This document shows, piece by piece, positions 28,767 through 38,972 of a DNA stretch of 64,000 nt. The stretch's first letter is position 1. Each line of letters opens with the position of its first letter. The stretch covers positions 62,001 through 126,000 of the forward strand of contig NZ_FUKM01000053.1 in NCBI RefSeq assembly GCF_900163645.1, read 5' to 3'. The stretch comes from Halomonas citrativorans. GTDB lineage: Bacteria > Pseudomonadota > Gammaproteobacteria > Pseudomonadales > Halomonadaceae. A model generated the notes under the pieces. That model saw only the letters and a list, made by a program, of their open reading frames with translations. It did no database searches and was not told where the DNA came from. Both the position numbers and the translations under genes were made by a program.

Positions 28767-30566
28767 TTAAACGGCGCTTGCGTGCTCAACCATCAACTGC
28801 AACGACTCCCGCCCCCGCCAGCGGTTACGGTTAAGTTTATAAGCGCAGTGCAGCGTATCGCCGATGGTGAATGCGGGCAGCTCGCCTGGTGTTAAGGCGC
28901 GAAACCAGATTGCTTTACAGGTGATGGCGCCCATGGAGAGCTCCAGCATCAAGTGCGCGCCATCGGCACCCACCGGGCGCAGCGCTTCGACGATAAAACG
29001 CCCTTCAAAAAGCGGTGCGTCAAATTCACGCCCGTAGGGTCCCAGCGCATCGATCTCTTCAAGCGTTGCCAGCGAAAGCTGCGCGGTGGAAAGCTCGCCG
29101 TCCGTCCATAGCCTGGGATAGAGCGAACGCCCCTCCAACTGCTCCGCTACGGCTTTGAGAAACGCCTGTTTAAACACGTCCAGCTGTTCGCTGGGAACGC
29201 CCACTCCGGCGGCACCGCTGTGCCCGCCAAAGCGTGGCAGCGCCTCTGGGGCCAGCTCAAAAGTACGCTGCAACGCATCGCGCAGGTGCAAGCCATCGAT
29301 TGAGCGCCCGGAACCGGTGAGCATATTGGGTGCCGCCGCCTGCGTCAGCACCAGCGCGGGGCGCCCGTAGGACTGAACCAGCCGGGAGGCCACAATGCCC
29401 TGAACGCCGGGGTGGCCATCTTCCAGAAACACCACCACGGCGGGCTCATCGGCGATCAGCGCACTGGCGGCCAGCGCCCGTGCCTCTTCGGCCATATCAG
29501 CTTCAATCGCCTTACGCGACTGGTTATCCTGGTCCAGCACTTCCAACTGACGGTTAGCGACGGCGTCACTCTCGGCCAGCATGAAATGTAGTGCGGCGTA
29601 AGGGTCATCCAGCCGAGAGCGCGCGTTAATCCGCGGGCCCATCTGAAAGGCCAGTGTTTCGGCGTTAAACGGCACGCTGTCCGCACCCAGGCGTGTGGCC
29701 ATGGCGCGCCAGCAGGCGGCGTCCATGCGGTTGATCAGAGTTAACCCATAGCTCACCACGGCTCGGTTAGCGGGGCTTCCGCCCAGCGACACGCAATCCG
29801 CCACGGTGCCCAACGCCACATAGGAGAGCCACGGCGAAAGCTTGGGCGTAGCCTCGGGCAAGGCCCCCCACTCTACCAATACGCCACGCGCCAACGACAT
29901 CAACAGCCACGCCACCATGCACCCGGCGATGGTTTTATCGGGGTAGGCGCAGTCATCACGCGTAGGATTCACGCAGGCATAGGCCGAAGTGGGCGGGCCT
30001 TCCAACGGCAGCGCATGGTGATCACTGACCACCACGTCAATGCCTGCCGCTTTGAGGCGCGCGATACGCGGCTCGTCACTGCTTCCGCAGTCGGCGGTAA
30101 TGACCACGGTTGGGAATGGCTTGAGCGCCAGCGTGCGCTCAACCAACGGCAAGCTGATCCCGTAGCCATCGTGAATACGATGGCCAATCAGGCTATGAAG
30201 CTTATGTTCGGGCACGCCAAACAGCTCAACGAGCGTACGGCGAATGACGACGTGGGAGGTAATCCCATCCACATCGTAATCGGTCAGAATCCCGATGGAT
30301 TCACCCTCCGCGACAGCCTGAGCAATACGTTCAGCAGCGCGACGTCCATCGGCAAGCTTTTCCGGGTGGGCCAGGTAGCGCAGGCTAGGCGTTACCAGCG
30401 GGGCAAGCTCGCCCTGATAGCCGGGCAGCCTTGAGGCGAGAAGACGCGCCTGAAGCTCGCTCAAGCCTTGTGCCTGGGCACGGGCGTAAACAGCCTCGTC
30501 CAACGGACGAGGCTCCAGCTTTAGCTGTGTGGTGTGCTGATTGGCATCTGACAGAGCAGTCATCAT
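28767..30566 (-). CDS. recJ: single-stranded-DNA-specific exonuclease RecJ
   Basis: A 599-residue 5-prime to 3-prime ssDNA exonuclease of the DHH superfamily used in RecF recombination, mismatch and base-excision repair. Motif I TDYDVDGITSH (about 98) and the DHH motif VSDHHALP are intact, as is the C-terminal DHHA1 RFGGHSGAAGVGV. Standard length. Starts 3 nt after the thrC stop, so probably part of the hom-thrC-recJ transcript. Confidence 0.96.
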   Translation of the reverse strand: MMTALSDANQHTTQLKLEPRPLDEAVYARAQAQGLSELQARLLASRLPGYQGELAPLVTPSLRYLAHPEKLADGRRAAERIAQAVAEGESIGILTDYDVDGITSHVVIRRTLVELFGVPEHKLHSLIGHRIHDGYGISLPLVERTLALKPFPTVVITADCGSSDEPRIARLKAAGIDVVVSDHHALPLEGPPTSAYACVNPTRDDCAYPDKTIAGCMVAWLLMSLARGVLVEWGALPEATPKLSPWLSYVALGTVADCVSLGGSPANRAVVSYGLTLINRMDAACWRAMATRLGADSVPFNAETLAFQMGPRINARSRLDDPYAALHFMLAESDAVANRQLEVLDQDNQSRKAIEADMAEEARALAASALIADEPAVVVFLEDGHPGVQGIVASRLVQSYGRPALVLTQAAAPNMLTGSGRSIDGLHLRDALQRTFELAPEALPRFGGHSGAAGVGVPSEQLDVFKQAFLKAVAEQLEGRSLYPRLWTDGELSTAQLSLATLEEIDALGPYGREFDAPLFEGRFIVEALRPVGADGAHLMLELSMGAITCKAIWFRALTPGELPAFTIGDTLHCAYKLNRNRWRGRESLQLMVEHASAV

Positions 30567-30569
30567 GCG

Positions 30570-31958
30570 TTAACGACGGTTATCCGCAACAAACTGCTGT
30601 ACGGCGCTCAGCTCAGCAGGCAATACCGTGTAGCGCTCTTCACGCTCCAGCAAATCATCCATATGCGTGGGCAGCGGTACGCCCTGGAAACCTGCCTTCA
30701 CCACAGCTTCGGCAAACTTGGCCGGGTGCGCGGTGGCAAGCGTTATCATCGGTGTGGATTGATCGGCACGAACCCGCTCAGCGGCACGGTAACCTGTGGC
30801 GGTATGCGGGTCGAGCATTTCGCCAGTACGGTGATGCGCTTCGCGGATAACTTCCAAAATGGTCGCATCGTCCACGCTGTAGCTTGAGAACTTCTCGCGC
30901 AGCTTGGCAAGCGGCGCATCGGCAAGTGTCGTAGGCTCTTGCTGAAAGCGCTCCAACAGTGCGGCCACAGCGGCGCCATCACGCTCATAAGCATCAAACA
31001 GAAGACGCTCAAAGTTCGACGACACCACGATATCCATGGAAGGCGCGAGCGTTGCCTCAAGCTCCTTCTTGGAAAAGTCGTTGGCGGCAAGCGTACGGTG
31101 CAGGATGTCGTTGGAGTTGGTGGCGATGATAAACTGCTTCACCGGCAGCCCCATTTTGTACGCCATGTAGCCCGCAAACACATTGCCAAAGTTGGCCGAC
31201 GGCACGCAAAAACTGACCTCGCGATGCGGTGCCCCCAGCGCCACGCCTGAAGCGACGTAGTAGACGATCTGGGCCATGATGCGCGCCCAGTTGATCGAGT
31301 TGACCGCCACCAGGCGCGTACCGTTCAGGAAGTCCTGATTGGCAAAGCTTGCCTTGACCATGGCCTGGGCGTCGTCAAAATTGCCTTCAATGGCAACATT
31401 GAAAACGTTGTTGGCCAGCACGGAGGTCATCTGGCGGCGCTGCACTTCGGACACCCGCTGGTGCGGATGCAGAATAAAGATATCCAGGTTGTCGCAGTGG
31501 CGGCAGCCCTCAATAGCGGCTGAACCAGTATCTCCCGAGGTGGCGCCCATGATCACCGCACGCTCGCCGCGCTTTTTCAAAAAGTGATCAAGCAGACGGC
31601 CCAGCAGCTGTAGCGCGACGTCTTTAAACGCCAGCGTCGGGCCATGGAACTGCTCAAGCAGGAAGTGGTTGGCATCGAGCTGCTTGAGCGGCACGACCGC
31701 ATCGTGAGTGAAGGTGGAGTACGCTTCGGTCACGATGGCGCGGAAGGTGTCGTCGTCGATCTCGCCGTTCACGAACGGCTTCATGACGCGAAAGGCAATC
31801 TCGGCGTAAGAGAGCCCGGCCATATCGGCCAGCGCTTCTTTCGAGAGAGTGGGCAGCTCTTCCGGCACGTAAAGGCCGCCGTCGCTGGCCATGCCGGTTA
31901 GTACGACTTCTTCAAAGGAGAGCGCGGGCGCCTGCCCACGCGTACTGATATAGCGCAT
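30570..31958 (-). CDS. thrC: threonine synthase
   Basis: A 462-residue PLP enzyme converting O-phosphohomoserine to threonine. The PLP lysine is in LAFKDVALQLLG (about 108), and the phosphate-binding SGDTGSAA follows. Length and the N-terminal MRYISTRG match the longer proteobacterial class. Six nt behind hom. Confidence 0.96.
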   Translation of the reverse strand: MRYISTRGQAPALSFEEVVLTGMASDGGLYVPEELPTLSKEALADMAGLSYAEIAFRVMKPFVNGEIDDDTFRAIVTEAYSTFTHDAVVPLKQLDANHFLLEQFHGPTLAFKDVALQLLGRLLDHFLKKRGERAVIMGATSGDTGSAAIEGCRHCDNLDIFILHPHQRVSEVQRRQMTSVLANNVFNVAIEGNFDDAQAMVKASFANQDFLNGTRLVAVNSINWARIMAQIVYYVASGVALGAPHREVSFCVPSANFGNVFAGYMAYKMGLPVKQFIIATNSNDILHRTLAANDFSKKELEATLAPSMDIVVSSNFERLLFDAYERDGAAVAALLERFQQEPTTLADAPLAKLREKFSSYSVDDATILEVIREAHHRTGEMLDPHTATGYRAAERVRADQSTPMITLATAHPAKFAEAVVKAGFQGVPLPTHMDDLLEREERYTVLPAELSAVQQFVADNRR

Positions 31959-31964
31959 AGTGGG

Positions 31965-33281
31965 TTACTCCCCTTCGCTCAGGCTTTCCACGCGGATGCG
32001 TGTCACTGGCCCGGCGATATCGGCCATCGCTTCGATTTCACGAATCGCTTCATTCATCTGCTTCTCTTTGGTGCGGTGCGTCAGCAGAATAATCGGCACC
32101 AGCTCGCCTTCGGTCGCCTCTTTCTGAATCAGCGCCTCAATAGAGATGCCCTGTTCCGAAAGGATGGTGGCTACGCGCGCCAGTACACCGGGACGATCCA
32201 CCGCCAGCAGGCGCAGATAATACGCCGTGATGATGTCTTCCATCGGCATAATCGGCAGTTGGCTGACGTCTTCATCAATACCGCTGAACGCCAGATACGG
32301 CACGCGGTAGTGATGGTCAGTGGAGATATCGCGGGCCACGTCCAGCAGGTCGGCAACTACCGCTGACGCAGTGGGCTCAGCACCTGCACCGGCACCGTAG
32401 TAAAGCGTGGGGCCAACCGCATCGCCCATAATGGCGATGGCGTTTTTGACGCCATGCACATTGGCCAGCAAACGCTCTTTGGGAATCAATGTCGGGTGAA
32501 CGCGTAGCTCAAGCCCCTGGTCGGTACGCTTGGAAATACCCAGGTGCTTGATGACGTAGCCCAGATTATCGGCCTGCTCGACATCTTCAGCGGTAATCCG
32601 TGAAATACCTTCGGTGAAGGCTTTTTCAAACTGGAGCGGCACGCCATAGGCAATCGAGGCCAGAATGGTTAGCTTGTGCGCCGCATCGATACCTTCCACG
32701 TCAAACGTGGGGTCGGCTTCGGCGTAACCCAGCGCCTGCGCTTCGGCAAGCACGTCTTCAAAAGCTCGGCCTTCGTCGCGCATATGGGTCAAAATGAAGT
32801 TGCCGGTGCCGTTAATGATGCCTGCCACCCACTCAATGCGGTTGGCACCCAGGCCTTCACGCAGCGACTTGATAACCGGAATACCACCCGCAACGGCGGC
32901 TTCAAAAGCAACGATAACGCCCTTTTCATGGGCAGCCTTGAAGATTTCATTACCGTGAACGGCAATCAACGCCTTATTGGCGGTAACCACGTGCTTGCCG
33001 TTGGCAATCGCGGTGAGTACCAATTCACGCGCCATGTCATAGCCGCCGATCAGCTCGACCACAACATCAACGTTAGGGTTAGTGGCCACCTCGAAAACAT
33101 CGGTGGTTGCGTTAATACCGGTAATATCGCAGTCAGGGTGAATACTGCGATGAGCCACCTGCTCAATCACAATAGGACGGCCTGCACGACGTGCAATATC
33201 ATCAGCGTTGCGCGTCAATACATTGAACGTGCCGCCGCCAACCGTGCCTAGCCCACAAATGCCTACTCTTACCGGTTTCAA
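31965..33281 (-). CDS. hom: homoserine dehydrogenase
   Basis: A 438-residue monofunctional homoserine dehydrogenase (not fused to aspartokinase). The Rossmann loop is GLGTVGGGTFNVL, the catalytic core includes GIINGTGNFILT and EADPTFDVEGIDAAHK, and a C-terminal ACT domain (about 355-438) suggests threonine feedback inhibition. A TTG at 33281 with GGGGAT upstream is the start; no ATG fits. First gene of hom-thrC(-recJ). Confidence 0.95.
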   Translation of the reverse strand: MKPVRVGICGLGTVGGGTFNVLTRNADDIARRAGRPIVIEQVAHRSIHPDCDITGINATTDVFEVATNPNVDVVVELIGGYDMARELVLTAIANGKHVVTANKALIAVHGNEIFKAAHEKGVIVAFEAAVAGGIPVIKSLREGLGANRIEWVAGIINGTGNFILTHMRDEGRAFEDVLAEAQALGYAEADPTFDVEGIDAAHKLTILASIAYGVPLQFEKAFTEGISRITAEDVEQADNLGYVIKHLGISKRTDQGLELRVHPTLIPKERLLANVHGVKNAIAIMGDAVGPTLYYGAGAGAEPTASAVVADLLDVARDISTDHHYRVPYLAFSGIDEDVSQLPIMPMEDIITAYYLRLLAVDRPGVLARVATILSEQGISIEALIQKEATEGELVPIILLTHRTKEKQMNEAIREIEAMADIAGPVTRIRVESLSEGE

Positions 33282-33518
33282 AATACATCCCCTTTCGTGG
33301 TGGGCGCCCTTGGCACCCGGTCTTAAATTCAGTGTCTCAGCGTCACCGCTCGTTAACGGTGCTCTCTATTGGTGGGCACGTGTTGATCGTGCCTGTTGCT
33401 ATGTTTCTGTTGCCATGTTTTTTGTTTCAACGTGCTTGTTTTGAAGTGCTCGTTTCAAAGTCTCGCTTCCAAGCACCTCACAACCAGCACTTGGCAACTT
33501 GCGCCTGACGGATCAGGC

Positions 33519-34277
33519 TTAGATGTCGCCCAAGCCTAACATGACGGCAAGCCTTTCTGGCGGTACATAGCCTGGCACCATTTGGCCATCGGGCAGAATA
33601 ATCGCTGGCGTGCCCTGTACGCCCAGCGCCATACCCAGCTCATACTGTTCAGCCACCGGGTTATCGCAATCAGAAGGACCTGATAGTGGCTGGCGCTGTT
33701 GGGCACGGGTCATGGCTTCACTACGATTATCCGAGCACCAGGCTTGCTGCATGGAGGTAGCCGCATCACTGCCCATGCCCGCCCGCGGGAATGCTAAATA
33801 GTGTACCGCAATCCCGCGCTCATTAAGCTCAGGCACGGCTTCGTGAAGACGCTCACAGTAGGGGCAAGTGGGATCGGTGAATACTACCACGGTAGCTTTT
33901 GGCTCATCGACACCGCGATACACAACGCGCTCAGACTCGGGAATGCTTGCCAGTGCCGCAACACGCTCCTGGTTTTTGGACTGTTCGGTTAAATTGACCA
34001 GCCCCGTCTCGGCATTTTCGAAAAGATCACCCACCAAAAAGTGGCTGCCATCGGCGTTGGTGTAGAACGACTCGCCGCTTTCCAGACGCACGTGATAAAT
34101 GCCTTCCATCGGGGTCGTCGTTACGTGCTCAACCGGCATCGGCTGACCATTAACGCTCAGCGACTCACTCAGTCGTTGCGTGATGGCATCTGCGTGAGCG
34201 GCGACCGGTAAAACGCTGGCGATGGCGAGCGTGAGTAATGCCGTGCGTAAAGAAGGAGTAACCGTACGTTGACGCAT
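33519..34277 (-). CDS. dsbC: thiol:disulfide interchange protein DsbC
   Basis: A 252-residue periplasmic disulfide isomerase. A signal peptide (cleavage near AAHA, about residue 29) precedes the dimerisation domain and a thioredoxin domain with active site CPYC in TDPTCPYCERLH. A second cysteine pair (AWCSDN and PSDCDN) is as in DsbC. ATG 34277 lies 8 nt behind xerD; in-frame upstream starts would lie inside xerD. The position between xerD and hom is conserved in pseudomonads. Confidence 0.94.
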   Translation of the reverse strand: MRQRTVTPSLRTALLTLAIASVLPVAAHADAITQRLSESLSVNGQPMPVEHVTTTPMEGIYHVRLESGESFYTNADGSHFLVGDLFENAETGLVNLTEQSKNQERVAALASIPESERVVYRGVDEPKATVVVFTDPTCPYCERLHEAVPELNERGIAVHYLAFPRAGMGSDAATSMQQAWCSDNRSEAMTRAQQRQPLSGPSDCDNPVAEQYELGMALGVQGTPAIILPDGQMVPGYVPPERLAVMLGLGDI

Positions 34278-34284
34278 TCTATCT

Positions 34285-35166
34285 TCAACCTCGCGGATGG
34301 TGTTCAGCATGCAAATGCTCCAAGCGAGCTTGGGCGACATGCGTATAAATTTGAGTCGTGGATAAATCGCTGTGGCCTAACAGCAGCTGTACGACCCGTA
34401 AATTGGCCCCATGATTCAATAAATGTGTCGCAAAAGCATGTCGCAGCGTATGCGGAGACAGCGGACGCGAGATCCCAGCCGTGATGGCATGTGCTTTTAT
34501 GCGGTGCCAGAAGGTCTGCCGCGTCATGGCTTTATCATGGCGCCCTGGAAAAAGCGCTGGCCTTGTCGGATCGCTCATTAGCGCAGGTCTGGCCGTTTTC
34601 ATATAGTGCGCAAGCCAATCTGCTGCTTCCTCCCCCATGGGCACCAGGCGGTCTTTATCCCCCTTACCACGCACACGCACCACATTTTGGCGCAAGTTCA
34701 CCGCATCACCGGTTAACGACACAAGCTCCGACACGCGCAGCCCACAGGCATAAAGCAGCTCCAGCATGGTGCGGTCGCGCACGCCCAGCGGCGTATCAAC
34801 ATCAGGCGCCATCAGCAGGCGCTCGACCTCCGCCTCCTCCAGCGTATTGGGCAGGCCTGGCTGCACTCTGGGAAGTTTAACATCCACCAGCGGGTCGCTA
34901 GCCACATGCCCGTGCAAGCGCGCCCAGCGATAAAAACTTCTGAGGCTCGATAACAACCGGGCATTGCTTCGCAACTGATAGCCTTGCTCTCGGCGGGCAT
35001 CCAGCCATACGGGAAGCCGCTGCCCCGCAGGGGACAATATATCCTCACCTTCTGCTATCAGGTAGTGCTGCCACGCGGTTAAATCGCGCCGGTAGGCGGC
35101 TAATGTATGATCACTGGCGCCTTGCTCTAACCAAAGGGCATCCAAAAAGGCATCAATGACACTCAT
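34285..35166 (-). CDS. xerD: site-specific tyrosine recombinase XerD
   Basis: A 293-residue recombinase resolving chromosome dimers at dif with XerC. The SAM-like DNA-binding domain occupies about 1-95; the catalytic residues are seen in ACGLRVSEL (Arg), GKGDKDRLVP (Lys), HTLRHAFATHLL (His-x-x-Arg), LLGHSDLSTTQIY (His and Tyr nucleophile). XerD rather than XerC is inferred from the dsbC linkage. Confidence 0.94.
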   Translation of the reverse strand: MSVIDAFLDALWLEQGASDHTLAAYRRDLTAWQHYLIAEGEDILSPAGQRLPVWLDARREQGYQLRSNARLLSSLRSFYRWARLHGHVASDPLVDVKLPRVQPGLPNTLEEAEVERLLMAPDVDTPLGVRDRTMLELLYACGLRVSELVSLTGDAVNLRQNVVRVRGKGDKDRLVPMGEEAADWLAHYMKTARPALMSDPTRPALFPGRHDKAMTRQTFWHRIKAHAITAGISRPLSPHTLRHAFATHLLNHGANLRVVQLLLGHSDLSTTQIYTHVAQARLEHLHAEHHPRG

Positions 35167-35205
35167 ACGTTAATCGTCTCTTACTGGGTGTATGGACACA
35201 TAAAC

Positions 35206-35237
35206 AAAACCCCGCCCCGCAAAGCGGTGACGGGGTT
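35206..35237 (-). terminator. rho-independent terminator after rplS
   Basis: On the minus strand a GC-rich stem AACCCCG...CGGGGTT with an internal CCGC/GCGG helix runs into TTTTGTTT. It closes the rpsP-rimM-trmD-rplS operon. Confidence 0.85.
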
Positions 35238-35304
35238 CTGGTATCCAGTGCGACGCATGCCCAAGACGTACGTCAAGAACAGTGCGCGCCCGAGAAAGCG
35301 TCGC

Positions 35305-35661
35305 TTAGGACAGCTTTTCTTTGATACGTGCTGACTTACCGCTACGCTCACGCAGGTAGTACAGCTTGGCTTGACGCACGTCACCACGACGCTTGACTTC
35401 AAGAGAGTCAACCAGCGGGCTGTAGGTCTGGAAAGTACGCTCAACGCCAACACCGTGAGAAATTTTACGTACGGTGAAAGCGGAGTTCAGGCCACGGTTA
35501 CGCTTGGCAATAACAACACCTTCAAACGCCTGCAGACGCTCGCGGGTGCCTTCCTTGACTTTTACTTGAACGATAATGGTGTCGCCCGGCGCAAAAGAAG
35601 GAATCTCTTTGCCCATCTGCTCGTTTTCGATCGCCTGGATCACCTTGTTCTTGCTGCTCAT
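35305..35661 (-). CDS. rplS: 50S ribosomal protein L19
   Basis: A 118-residue L19, [20 protein letters not shown] at the start and [20 protein letters not shown]-type C-terminus. The ATG at 35661 has AGGAG seven bases upstream; an ATG two codons earlier would be only 1 nt from it. Last gene of the ribosomal operon. Confidence 0.97.
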   Translation of the reverse strand: MSSKNKVIQAIENEQMGKEIPSFAPGDTIIVQVKVKEGTRERLQAFEGVVIAKRNRGLNSAFTVRKISHGVGVERTFQTYSPLVDSLEVKRRGDVRQAKLYYLRERSGKSARIKEKLS

Positions 35662-35833
35662 CTTCATACTCCTAAATAACGGAATGGTTTGCCACGCAGT
35701 TGTGGAAGGGGCAAACCGTGATCCCGGCGCTCGAATCGAGCCACACGGGAGTCGTTATGGGTGACACAGGTCCGTAGGGTATAACCCCTTCTCGTCCTGC
35801 ACCGCCGCCCTGTACCAGGTAATTGAAAATAAC

Positions 35834-36595
35834 CTACTTGGCAGACAGAGCGTGTTCCTCGATAAACTCGTTCAGCAACTGCTGTTGCTCAGCGTTAAGC
35901 TCGCGACCTTCTAGCAGGTCGGGACGGCGCTGCCATGTGCGGCCTAAAGACTGCTTCAACCGCCAGCGCTTGATCGCTGCATGATTACCGCTTAGCAACA
36001 CATCCGGCACCTGGCGCCCGTCGATACTTTCTGGACGGGTATAGTGCGGGCAGTCCAAAAGACCGTCATTAAACGAGTCTTCGATAGCGGAGTCCTGATG
36101 CCCCAATACACCGGGAACCAACCTCGCCGCTGCGTCAATCAGCACCATGGCGGGCAGCTCACCGCCGCTCAGCACATAGTCGCCAATCGACCACTCTTCA
36201 TCGATGTCGCTCTCCACCACGCGCTCATCAATACCTTCATAGCGCCCTGCAACCACCACAAGGGGGCCAGCAGCGGCTAATGCCTGAGCGCCTTTTTGAT
36301 CAAGCTTACGCCCTTGGGGCGAAAGGTAGATCACAGTAGGCACCTGGCCAGTGGCTTGATGTGCCCGCTCGCGGGCATCGTGGATAGCGCCACGGAGTGT
36401 ATCGACTTTCATCAACATACCCGGGCCGCCGCCATAAGGGCGGTCATCCACACTGCGATGGCGGTCGGTGGCGTAATCTCGCGGGTTCCAGAACTCCAGG
36501 GTAATACGTTGCTTCTCTATCGCCCGACCCACTACGCCCTGTTGGGTGAGTGCATCGAACATTTCAGGAAACAACGATACTACGCCGATCCACAT
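35834..36595 (-). CDS. trmD: tRNA (guanosine(37)-N1)-methyltransferase
   Basis: SPOUT-class methyltransferase forming m1G37 in tRNAs reading CNN/CGG codons, preventing +1 frameshifts. Motifs: [13 protein letters not shown] at the start, [34 protein letters not shown] and the trefoil knot [15 protein letters not shown] prefer the ATG at 36595 by family comparison (253 residues). The frame extends to a TTG at 36661 that overlaps the rimM stop and would add 22 residues. Confidence 0.94.
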   Translation of the reverse strand: MWIGVVSLFPEMFDALTQQGVVGRAIEKQRITLEFWNPRDYATDRHRSVDDRPYGGGPGMLMKVDTLRGAIHDARERAHQATGQVPTVIYLSPQGRKLDQKGAQALAAAGPLVVVAGRYEGIDERVVESDIDEEWSIGDYVLSGGELPAMVLIDAAARLVPGVLGHQDSAIEDSFNDGLLDCPHYTRPESIDGRQVPDVLLSGNHAAIKRWRLKQSLGRTWQRRPDLLEGRELNAEQQQLLNEFIEEHALSAK

Positions 36596-36657
36596 GGCGG
36601 GCGTATCCACATCATTGCCAAGCACCGGTGTTCGCACATCGGCCGCTTCATCATTGA

Positions 36658-37203
36658 TCAAAACTCAGAGTCCCAGTTAACGACCATACGGTCATCTTCA
36701 AGACTGATTTCGACAATCACATCATCAGGCAAAAACGGGAGTAACCGCTCGCGTTTGTCGATCGCGTCGTCATCGCCGCGAACCACCATGACATCGTTGG
36801 CGCCGGTTTCAAACAGGTAGCTTACCCGTCCTAACCGCTCGCCGGCTTGAGTGAAGACAGCCAAGCCTTCAAGCTCATGCCAGTAATACTCATCGGCTGA
36901 CAGTGCAGGCAGTGCATCTTTTGGCAGTAAGATATCCGCTTGCGCCAGTGCTTCAGCGGCATTGCGGTCATCTACGCCTTTAATCTGCACAACAAGGCCT
37001 TTACCTTGCCGACGCCCCTGAATAATGGTCATTCGCGTCAGGGTTTCCCCTTGGCGCACCCACCATTCGGGATAATCTAAAATGCTGTCCATGGGGCTGG
37101 TGTAAGAATACACCTTGAGCCAACCCTGCACCCCGTGGGGGCTAGTCAGCTTGCCTAACACCACATGCGTGTCGTCAGTTTGGCTTGTTTCAAAACGCGT
37201 CAT
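36658..37203 (-). CDS. rimM: 16S rRNA processing protein RimM
   Basis: A 181-residue 30S maturation factor. The RimM N-terminal beta-barrel ([22 protein letters not shown]) and the PRC-barrel C-terminal domain ([32 protein letters not shown]) are both complete. ATG 37203 with GAGG upstream is preferred to a TTG four codons earlier. Between rpsP and trmD as usual. Confidence 0.95.
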   Translation of the reverse strand: MTRFETSQTDDTHVVLGKLTSPHGVQGWLKVYSYTSPMDSILDYPEWWVRQGETLTRMTIIQGRRQGKGLVVQIKGVDDRNAAEALAQADILLPKDALPALSADEYYWHELEGLAVFTQAGERLGRVSYLFETGANDVMVVRGDDDAIDKRERLLPFLPDDVIVEISLEDDRMVVNWDSEF

Positions 37204-37248
37204 CGACGACCTCAACGTACAGCAGTCCAGATTCTACCGTGAACAGAC

Positions 37249-37497
37249 TTACGCCTGTTTACGCGCTTCTTTAACCAGCTCAGCAACACGACCAGACAGC
37301 TGGGCGCCTTGGCTCTGCCAGTGAGTAACACGCTCTAGATCAACGCGCAGACGCTCTTCCTGGCCACGGGCAACCGGGTTGAAGAAGCCAATACGCTCGA
37401 TGAAACGGCCATCACGGGCTTTACGCGAGTCGGTAACAGTCAGGTGATAAAAGGGACGCTTCTTGGCGCCACCACGTGCCAAACGAATGGTAACCAT
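37249..37497 (-). CDS. rpsP: 30S ribosomal protein S16
   Basis: An 82-residue S16 with [20 protein letters not shown] and [10 protein letters not shown]. First gene of rpsP-rimM-trmD-rplS. Confidence 0.97.
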   Translation of the reverse strand: MVTIRLARGGAKKRPFYHLTVTDSRKARDGRFIERIGFFNPVARGQEERLRVDLERVTHWQSQGAQLSGRVAELVKEARKQA

Positions 37498-37696
37498 ACG
37501 ATAACTATCCTTCGGTTGAGGTTACGAGAGTGGGAAATAGCGCAAACCGCCACCAGAACACTCATCATACTGTTTTCTTGATACGCCGCTCACTTGAAGA
37601 TAAGTGGCTGCTTTGTACCATTTTTAGGCCTTCATAATCGGATGTGACGGCAATGCTTACGCATATTTTGCCAACACCCACGCATGAAGAGGCCGC

Positions 37697-37725
37697 ATTC
37701 TACGCAAATGCGCTCTGATTGGAAA
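37697..37725 (-). promoter_or_regulatory. putative promoter of the rpsP operon
   Basis: On the minus strand TTTCCA (37720-37725) and TAGAAT (37697-37702) are 17 bp apart. Transcription would start near 37690, giving a leader of about 190 nt before rpsP. Confidence 0.6.
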
Positions 37726-37772
37726 GCCTGACAGCCAGAAAACTCACAATACGTCAACCACTGCATTGGCGA

Positions 37773-38762
37773 CTAAGCACTGACACGCTCAACAAGCGTG
37801 ACGCCAACTCTCACGATCTGCGTGGCGCGCGTAGGCGTTTTCACTCTTGCTTCAAGCAGGCGCAGTGCCTCAAGGGCCGTTTCCTGCACCGGGTTACGCA
37901 CTGTCGTTAAAGGGCAGCGCCCCCAGGCAGCACTTGGAACATCATCAAACCCGGTAACCGCTATCTCATCCGGCACCCGCATACCGCGCTGGGCGGCGGC
38001 TTCGACAACGCCCAGCGCCATGGCGTCGTTGGCGCAGATAATTGCATCCAATGGCTGCCCGGCACCCAGCAGCGCCAGCCCTTCATTCAGCCCACTTTGC
38101 AGCGAGAAGTCTCCCCGGTGCACGGCCATTAACGTCAAGCCGTAATGGCTCAGCGCCTGCTCGACGCCCAGCCTGCGCTCCTGGTCAGAAAACGTATCCT
38201 CAGTGCCGCCCAACCAGGCGATCCGTCGTCGTCCTTGCTGGACCAGCCGATTCACCAGCAAATGCATACCTTTTATATTGTCACAACACACGGCATCAAC
38301 ACCGCTGCTTTCCAGCACGCGCCCAATCAATACCAGCGGTGCCCCTGAAGCCCGGCAGCGGTCGGCGATCTCACGACTCACAGAGCCTGCCGCCACAATA
38401 GCGCCCTCAACCTGATAGGCCAACGCATGATCGATCATCTCGGTGACGTTACCGCCGCGCAGCGCTGGCAATAGTAGCGGCTGATAGCCACGGGAGCTGA
38501 GCTCAAACACCAAATGCTCAAGTAGCCAAGCCTCATAAGGACGCGAGATCTCTCCGGCTACCACCGCGATCAATCCAGTGCTACGCCCCGTCAGCCCCCG
38601 AGCGATAAGATTAGGCCGATAACCCAGCGCCTGAGCCACGGCTAAAACGTGTTCGCGCTTTTTTGCCGACACCGACGCTCCGGGTGTAAAAGCGCGTGAG
38701 ACCATGGCGCGCGATACGCCTGCCGCTTGGGCTACATCATCGGCGGTTACGCGTATCGACAT
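37773..38762 (-). CDS. LacI-family transcriptional regulator
   Basis: A 329-residue LacI/GalR repressor. The helix-turn-helix VTADDVAQAAGVSRAMVSRAF and hinge-region helix (RPNLIARGLTGRSTGLIAVV) are followed by a periplasmic-binding-protein-like effector domain with GRVLESSGVDAVCCDN and ANDAMALGVVEAA. The YRPN hinge is normal. ATG 38762 with GAGG upstream is preferred to an in-frame start 14 codons earlier. Divergent from the ABC importer operon, which it probably controls. Confidence 0.9.
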   Translation of the reverse strand: MSIRVTADDVAQAAGVSRAMVSRAFTPGASVSAKKREHVLAVAQALGYRPNLIARGLTGRSTGLIAVVAGEISRPYEAWLLEHLVFELSSRGYQPLLLPALRGGNVTEMIDHALAYQVEGAIVAAGSVSREIADRCRASGAPLVLIGRVLESSGVDAVCCDNIKGMHLLVNRLVQQGRRRIAWLGGTEDTFSDQERRLGVEQALSHYGLTLMAVHRGDFSLQSGLNEGLALLGAGQPLDAIICANDAMALGVVEAAAQRGMRVPDEIAVTGFDDVPSAAWGRCPLTTVRNPVQETALEALRLLEARVKTPTRATQIVRVGVTLVERVSA

Positions 38763-38903
38763 GCGCCAGCGCCTCTGGTGTTTTTCAACATGATGACCGC
38801 TCAATCAGCAAGATAATCCCGCCATCCTAGCACCCCTTGGTTGCCTTTTAAGCGTTTTAAAACCTACATCAAAGCGTCATCAACGCCTCGTAAAATAATT
38901 TTA

Positions 38904-38927
38904 TTGAAATCTTGCACGCGCTTTCAA
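38904..38927. promoter_or_regulatory. candidate LacI-family operator overlapping a promoter
   Basis: Inverted TTGAAA and TTTCAA half-sites 12 bp apart lie in the 210-bp divergent gap. A weak -35 TTGCAC (38912-38917) lies inside it, with a possible -10 near 38935, so binding would block transcription of the importer. Inference only. Confidence 0.35.
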
Positions 38928-38972
38928 AAATACGTTTGTTATCCGTTTTCTACCTTTTCTGGAGCCCTGAGA

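Noticed and set aside
33282-33518. Possible threonine attenuator upstream of hom, with a tiny Met-Ala-Thr-Glu-Thr ORF and hairpins
   Set aside because: Only two Thr codons, and no terminator hairpin with a T run before hom, so not enough to call an attenuator.
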